Source of the DNA: Clostridiales bacterium
Lineage (GTDB): Bacteria; Bacillota; Clostridia; Lachnospirales; CAG-274
Assembly: GCA_021202835.1 (NCBI GenBank)
Contig: JAJQCI010000272.1
Span: forward strand, 1-9,440
DNA length: 9,440 nt
Direction of reading: 5' to 3'
Position numbers and translations under genes: made by a program. The notes under the pieces were generated by a model. That model was not told the DNA's origin. It ran no database searches and worked only from the letters and a program-made list of their open reading frames with translations. Each line of letters opens with the position of its first letter. Position 1 is the first letter of the stretch. Positions 6,496 to 9,440 of the stretch are shown in pieces.

Positions 6496-7327
6496 GCTTT
6501 CTGTACAGGTCAAAAAATTAAAGAATAAATTAGACGAAGCCGATGCGGTTATAATAGGAGCGGGAGCCGGTCTTTCCGCTTCTGCAGGCTTTTCATATGA
6601 CGGTGAAAGATTTAATAAATACTTTTCGGACTTCAGTGAAAAACATGGTTTTCATGATATGTACACAGGAGGGTTTTATCCCTACAAAACTTTTGAAGAG
6701 CACTGGGCATACTGGAGCAGATATATTTATTACAACCGTTATGAAAATGCTCCCAAGTCTGTTTATGATGAACTTTTTGACATTGTTAAGAATAAAGACT
6801 ATTTTGTTATAACAACGAATGTAGACCACTGCTTTCAAAAAGCAGGCTTTGACAAAAAGAGGTTGTTTTATACTCAGGGTGATTACGGACTGTTTCAGTG
6901 TTCCGAACCTTGCTGTAATGAAACCTTTGACAATGAAGAATTAATATATAAAATGGTCGAAGAACAGAAAAATATGAAAATACCTTCAGAACTTATTCCT
7001 GTTTGTTCTTACTGCGGAAAGCCTTTAACAATGAATCTGCGTTCCGACGATAAATTCGTTGAGGACGAGGGCTGGCACAGGGCGGCGGAAAGATATTCAA
7101 ACTTTCTGCGGACAAGAAAAAATATGAATGTCTTGCTTTTGGAACTTGGTGTGGGTTATAATACTCCTGTAATAATAAAATATCCTTTTTGGCGAATGAG
7201 TGCCGAAAACAAAAACTATTTCTATGCCTGTATAAACTATGGTGAAGCAGTCTGCCCCAATGCGATAAAACACAAAGCAGTCTGTATTGACGGCGATATA
7301 GGAGAAGTGATTTCAAAGCTGCAATAA
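6461..7327 (+). CDS. Sir2-family protein, class M-like sirtuin (probable ADP-ribosyltransferase)
   Basis: 288 residues from ATG 6461 (GGAGG at 6447-6451). The NAD-binding motif GAGAGLSASAG (33-43) is clear. The motif TTNVDHCFQKAG (118-129) replaces the classical TQNID-GLHxxAG, and YTQGDYG (137-143) stands where deacetylase sirtuins have the catalytic HG, so Gln139 takes the place of the catalytic histidine. Zinc ligands are Cys147, Cys151 or Cys152, Cys182 and Cys185 (CxxC). These features fit the class M sirtuins (SirTM) of streptococci and staphylococci, which ADP-ribosylate a lipoyl-carrying GcvH-like protein and are not deacetylases. Here no macrodomain, GcvH-like or lipoate ligase gene lies within the operon. 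The gene overlaps the upstream nitroreductase by 35 nt. The target protein is unknown. Family placement is confident; the activity is inferred. Confidence 0.88.
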   Translation: MDGIRTSKILNKLSVQVKKLKNKLDEADAVIIGAGAGLSASAGFSYDGERFNKYFSDFSEKHGFHDMYTGGFYPYKTFEEHWAYWSRYIYYNRYENAPKSVYDELFDIVKNKDYFVITTNVDHCFQKAGFDKKRLFYTQGDYGLFQCSEPCCNETFDNEELIYKMVEEQKNMKIPSELIPVCSYCGKPLTMNLRSDDKFVEDEGWHRAAERYSNFLRTRKNMNVLLLELGVGYNTPVIIKYPFWRMSAENKNYFYACINYGEAVCPNAIKHKAVCIDGDIGEVISKLQ

Positions 7328-7348
7328 CAAAGAAAAGAGGAATATCCC

Positions 7349-8230
7349 ATGCACGATATATGGAACCCTTGGCACGGCTGTGTAAAATGCAGCGAGGGCT
7401 GCCGAAATTGTTATGTTTATTTTCTTGACCGTATGAGAAACAAAAACGGCAGGGAAATTTACAAAACAAAATCGGGATTTACATATCCCCTGCAAAAAAA
7501 TAAAGACAGAAAATATAAAATTCAAAGCGGTGAAATGATTCGTGTATGTATGACATCTGATTTTTTCTTGGAAGAAGCCGACAGGTGGCGTGATGAAGCA
7601 TGGAACATTATATATCAGCGAAAAGATGTTATATTTTTTCTGCTGACAAAGCGTCCCGAACGTGTAAGAAAATGTCTGCCCGGGGACTGGGGTGACGGCT
7701 GGGAAAACGTGTTTTTCAATGTAACCTGTGAAAATCAAATACGTGCCGATGAACGTATTCCTCTTCTTCTTGAACTGCCCTTTAAGCACAAGGGCATAAT
7801 GTGCGCCCCATTTATAGGTCCTGTATCCATAGAAAAATATCTTTCAGATGGACAAATAGAACAGGTTATATGCGGCGGTGAAAACTATGACGGAGCAAGA
7901 CCCTGTAACTTTGACTGGGTTAAGACACTTCGCCGGGAGTGTGAGGCTCACAACGTCACCTTTTGCTTTATAGAAACGGGAACGGTTTTTATAAAGGACG
8001 GAAAAACCTATCACATTCCCTTAAAACGCATTCAAAGTGAAATGGCTTATAAATCCGAAATAAGTTATCAGGGAAAGCCTATAGACTTTAAACTGACCGA
8101 CAGCTTCGGAGAACCAATTCCCCAAAATGAATTATATGTTCCCCGTTACCGAAAAAACTGCGAAAGCTGCGGAAGCAAGCCCATATGCAACGGCTGCTCA
8201 GACTGCGGAAAATGTAGAGATCAGCAATAG
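7349..8230 (+). CDS. DUF5131 (phage Gp37/Gp68-type) three-cysteine protein with Cys-rich C-terminal tail
   Basis: 293 residues. The N-terminus NPWHGC-V-K-C-SEGCRNCY (6-22) is the family hallmark: Cys11, Cys18 and Cys21 form a three-cysteine motif reminiscent of a radical-SAM cluster site, with an additional Cys14. Further family segments are LLTKRPERV (98-106), NVTCENQ (124-130), CGGENYDGARPC (175-186) and FCFIETG (205-211). Residues 271-289 add six cysteines (CxxCx5CxxCxxCxxC), suggesting a second metal or Fe-S site. The family is common in phages and mobile elements and its biochemical function is not established to my knowledge; an Fe-S enzyme is inference. AGAGG (7336-7340) lies 8 nt before ATG. 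It begins 22 nt after the sirtuin and is the last gene of the operon. Confidence 0.85.
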   Translation: MHDIWNPWHGCVKCSEGCRNCYVYFLDRMRNKNGREIYKTKSGFTYPLQKNKDRKYKIQSGEMIRVCMTSDFFLEEADRWRDEAWNIIYQRKDVIFFLLTKRPERVRKCLPGDWGDGWENVFFNVTCENQIRADERIPLLLELPFKHKGIMCAPFIGPVSIEKYLSDGQIEQVICGGENYDGARPCNFDWVKTLRRECEAHNVTFCFIETGTVFIKDGKTYHIPLKRIQSEMAYKSEISYQGKPIDFKLTDSFGEPIPQNELYVPRYRKNCESCGSKPICNGCSDCGKCRDQQ

Positions 8231-8257
8231 TTACCACAACAAAATCCAAGCCATATA

Positions 8258-8285
8258 AAAGCCGCCCCGGTATGAGAGCGGCTTT
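8258..8285. terminator. Bidirectional-type terminator hairpin between convergent genes
   Basis: AAAGCCGC (8258-8265) pairs with GCGGCTTT (8278-8285) around a 12-nt loop. On the minus strand the stem is followed by T-rich sequence (TTTTATAT), a good terminator for the acyl-CoA dehydrogenase gene. On the plus strand the T-run is short, so termination of the operon may be weaker. Confidence 0.75.
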
Positions 8286-8302
8286 AGGTTGTTTTAAAGA
8301 AT

Positions 8303-9440
8303 TTATTTAATCCCCATCCAAGATGAAATAACCATTTTCTGCACTTCACTTGTGCCTTCATAAATTTCCGTAATTTTGGCATCACGCATTAATCTTTCAA
8401 AGGGATAATTTCTTGAATAACCGTCAAAGCCTGCAAGCTGGGCACAGCGGCGTGTTACATTGGTGGCAGCTTCTGCGGCATACAGCTTGCCCATTGCTGC
8501 TAAATGAGAAAATGGCTCGTGATCCTGCTTCGCCTGTGCGGCACGATATACCAAAAGTCTGGCGGCATCAACTCTTGCCTGCATATCGGCCAGTTCAAAC
8601 TGTGTAAACTGATATTGTGAAATTCTCAGACTACCCTCTGTATGCTCCGTTACATATTTTTTACAGTGGTCAATTGCGGTTTGGGCAATTCCCAAAGCCT
8701 GTGCGGCAACTCCTATTCTTCCGCCGTCTAAGGTTGTAAGGGCAATTTTAAAGCCTTTTCCGAGTTCGCCAAGCAAATTTTCTTTGGGAATTTTACAGTC
8801 CTGAAATACAAGCTCATATGTAGCCGAACCTCTAATACCCATTTTCTTTTCCTTTGTTCCGAAGGTAAAGCCGGGAGTTCCCTTCTCTACTATAAAGCCG
8901 GAAATACCTCTGCTTCTCTTACTTTTGTCGGTCATTGCGGTAACATAATAGGTATCTTCATAATAGCCGTTTGTTATAAATATTTTAGAGCCGTTTAACA
9001 GCCAGTAATCGCCCATATCAACAGCTGTTGTCTGCTGATTTCCCAAGTCGCTTCCAGCCGAAGGTTCTGTTACGGCAAAGGCACCTAACTTCTCACCTTT
9101 TAACAGCGGAACAAGAAATTTCTGCTTTTGTTCTTCTGTTCCGAATTCAAACAACGGAAAAGAGCCCAAAGAATGGTGGTCTGACAGCATAACCGATGTT
9201 GTTGAACAGTGCTTTGCAAGCTCTTCGATAACAGCTATATAGGCAACATATGAGAAGCCTCCGCCGCCGTATTCTTTAGGATAGCATATGCCCATCATTC
9301 CCATTTCAGCCAGCCTTTTTCGATTTTCCTCCGGAAACCTTTCTTCCTCATCAAGTTTGGCAGCCAGTGGAGCAACCTCATTTACACCAAATTCCTGAAT
9401 AACACTCAATAATTTTTGTTCTTCATCGCTGAATTTAAAA
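8303..9440 (-). CDS. Acyl-CoA dehydrogenase, butyryl-CoA-dehydrogenase-like (5' end beyond right edge)
   Basis: 378 residues are visible. The frame stays open to position 9440, reading FKFSDEEQKLLSVIQEFG at its start, which is how these enzymes usually begin after a few residues, so the start codon lies just outside; the TTG at 9409 is internal. Family signatures are AVTEPSAGSD and QLAGFDGYSRNYPFERLMRDAKI, and the C-terminus has IYEGTSEVQ with the catalytic Glu in YEGTSE. It is an FAD enzyme that oxidises acyl-CoA to enoyl-CoA or, in anaerobic Clostridia, runs in the crotonyl-CoA to butyryl-CoA direction with electron-transferring flavoprotein. Length and sequence suggest a short-chain substrate. 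The etfAB genes are not in the window. It is convergent with the operon and probably unrelated to it. Confidence 0.93.
   Translation of the reverse strand, partial: FKFSDEEQKLLSVIQEFGVNEVAPLAAKLDEEERFPEENRKRLAEMGMMGICYPKEYGGGGFSYVAYIAVIEELAKHCSTTSVMLSDHHSLGSFPLFEFGTEEQKQKFLVPLLKGEKLGAFAVTEPSAGSDLGNQQTTAVDMGDYWLLNGSKIFITNGYYEDTYYVTAMTDKSKRSRGISGFIVEKGTPGFTFGTKEKKMGIRGSATYELVFQDCKIPKENLLGELGKGFKIALTTLDGGRIGVAAQALGIAQTAIDHCKKYVTEHTEGSLRISQYQFTQFELADMQARVDAARLLVYRAAQAKQDHEPFSHLAAMGKLYAAEAATNVTRRCAQLAGFDGYSRNYPFERLMRDAKITEIYEGTSEVQKMVISSWMGIK

Noticed and set aside
7313..7789. Minus-strand open frame of 158 codons
   Set aside because: Antisense shadow of the DUF5131 gene; no RBS or recognisable domain.
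7349..8302. Prophage or mobile element suggested by the Gp37/Gp68-type gene
   Set aside because: No integrase, structural phage gene, attachment repeat or inverted terminal repeats are visible, and the gene is spaced as an operon member.
9407..9409. TTG as start of the acyl-CoA dehydrogenase
   Set aside because: The frame continues upstream with the typical family N-terminus (FKFSDEEQ) to the window edge.
1..9440. tRNA, rRNA, CRISPR array or insertion sequence
   Set aside because: No cloverleaf-like gene, regularly spaced repeats or transposase motifs were seen on reading both strands.

Overview
The window looks like chromosomal DNA of a low-to-moderate GC, anaerobic Gram-positive bacterium of the Clostridia, possibly a gut Oscillospirales-type organism. 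The reasons are AG-rich Shine-Dalgarno sites, TTG as well as ATG starts, ferredoxin-linked flavoenzymes, an S-layer homology (SLH) surface protein and a butyryl-CoA-dehydrogenase-like enzyme. No species can be named from the sequence alone. There are no RNA genes, insertion sequences or CRISPR arrays.

Layout. (1) Positions 1-1430, minus strand: the start of a secreted SLH protein (cut by the left edge). Upstream of it is an ORF made of two DUF11 surface repeats with no signal peptide, no ribosome binding site and a truncated 5' end. The mature N-terminus of the SLH protein is itself the tail of a DUF11 repeat, so the two look like rearranged pieces of one repeat-protein family. A strong terminator hairpin lies between them. 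(2) Positions 1529-1870, minus strand: an HxlR/DUF24 regulator with the N-terminal cysteine used by redox-sensing family members. (3) Positions 2046-8230, plus strand, divergent from the regulator: seven tightly packed genes. They are a ferredoxin-nitroreductase, a PNPOx-type flavoprotein with a C-terminal ferredoxin, a fused permease/substrate-binding protein and its ATPase (OpuC/EgtU type ABC importer), a second nitroreductase, a class M-like sirtuin, and a DUF5131 (phage Gp37/Gp68-type) three-cysteine protein. Junctions are 4-nt and 1-nt overlaps, a 35-nt overlap, or gaps of 15-31 nt, so they are probably one operon. (4) Positions 8303-9440, minus strand: an acyl-CoA dehydrogenase that runs off the right edge, convergent with the operon and separated from it by a terminator hairpin.

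How they may work together (inference). The divergent HxlR regulator, three flavin reductases and a sirtuin of the ADP-ribosylating type suggest a response to electrophile or redox stress. The importer would bring in a quaternary amine, either an osmolyte such as betaine, choline or carnitine, or the thiol betaine ergothioneine as known for the similarly fused EgtU transporters. Known class M sirtuins lie in operons with a macrodomain and a lipoyl-carrier GcvH-like protein. None of these partners is present here, so the sirtuin and DUF5131 pair in this operon is the most unusual part of the window.
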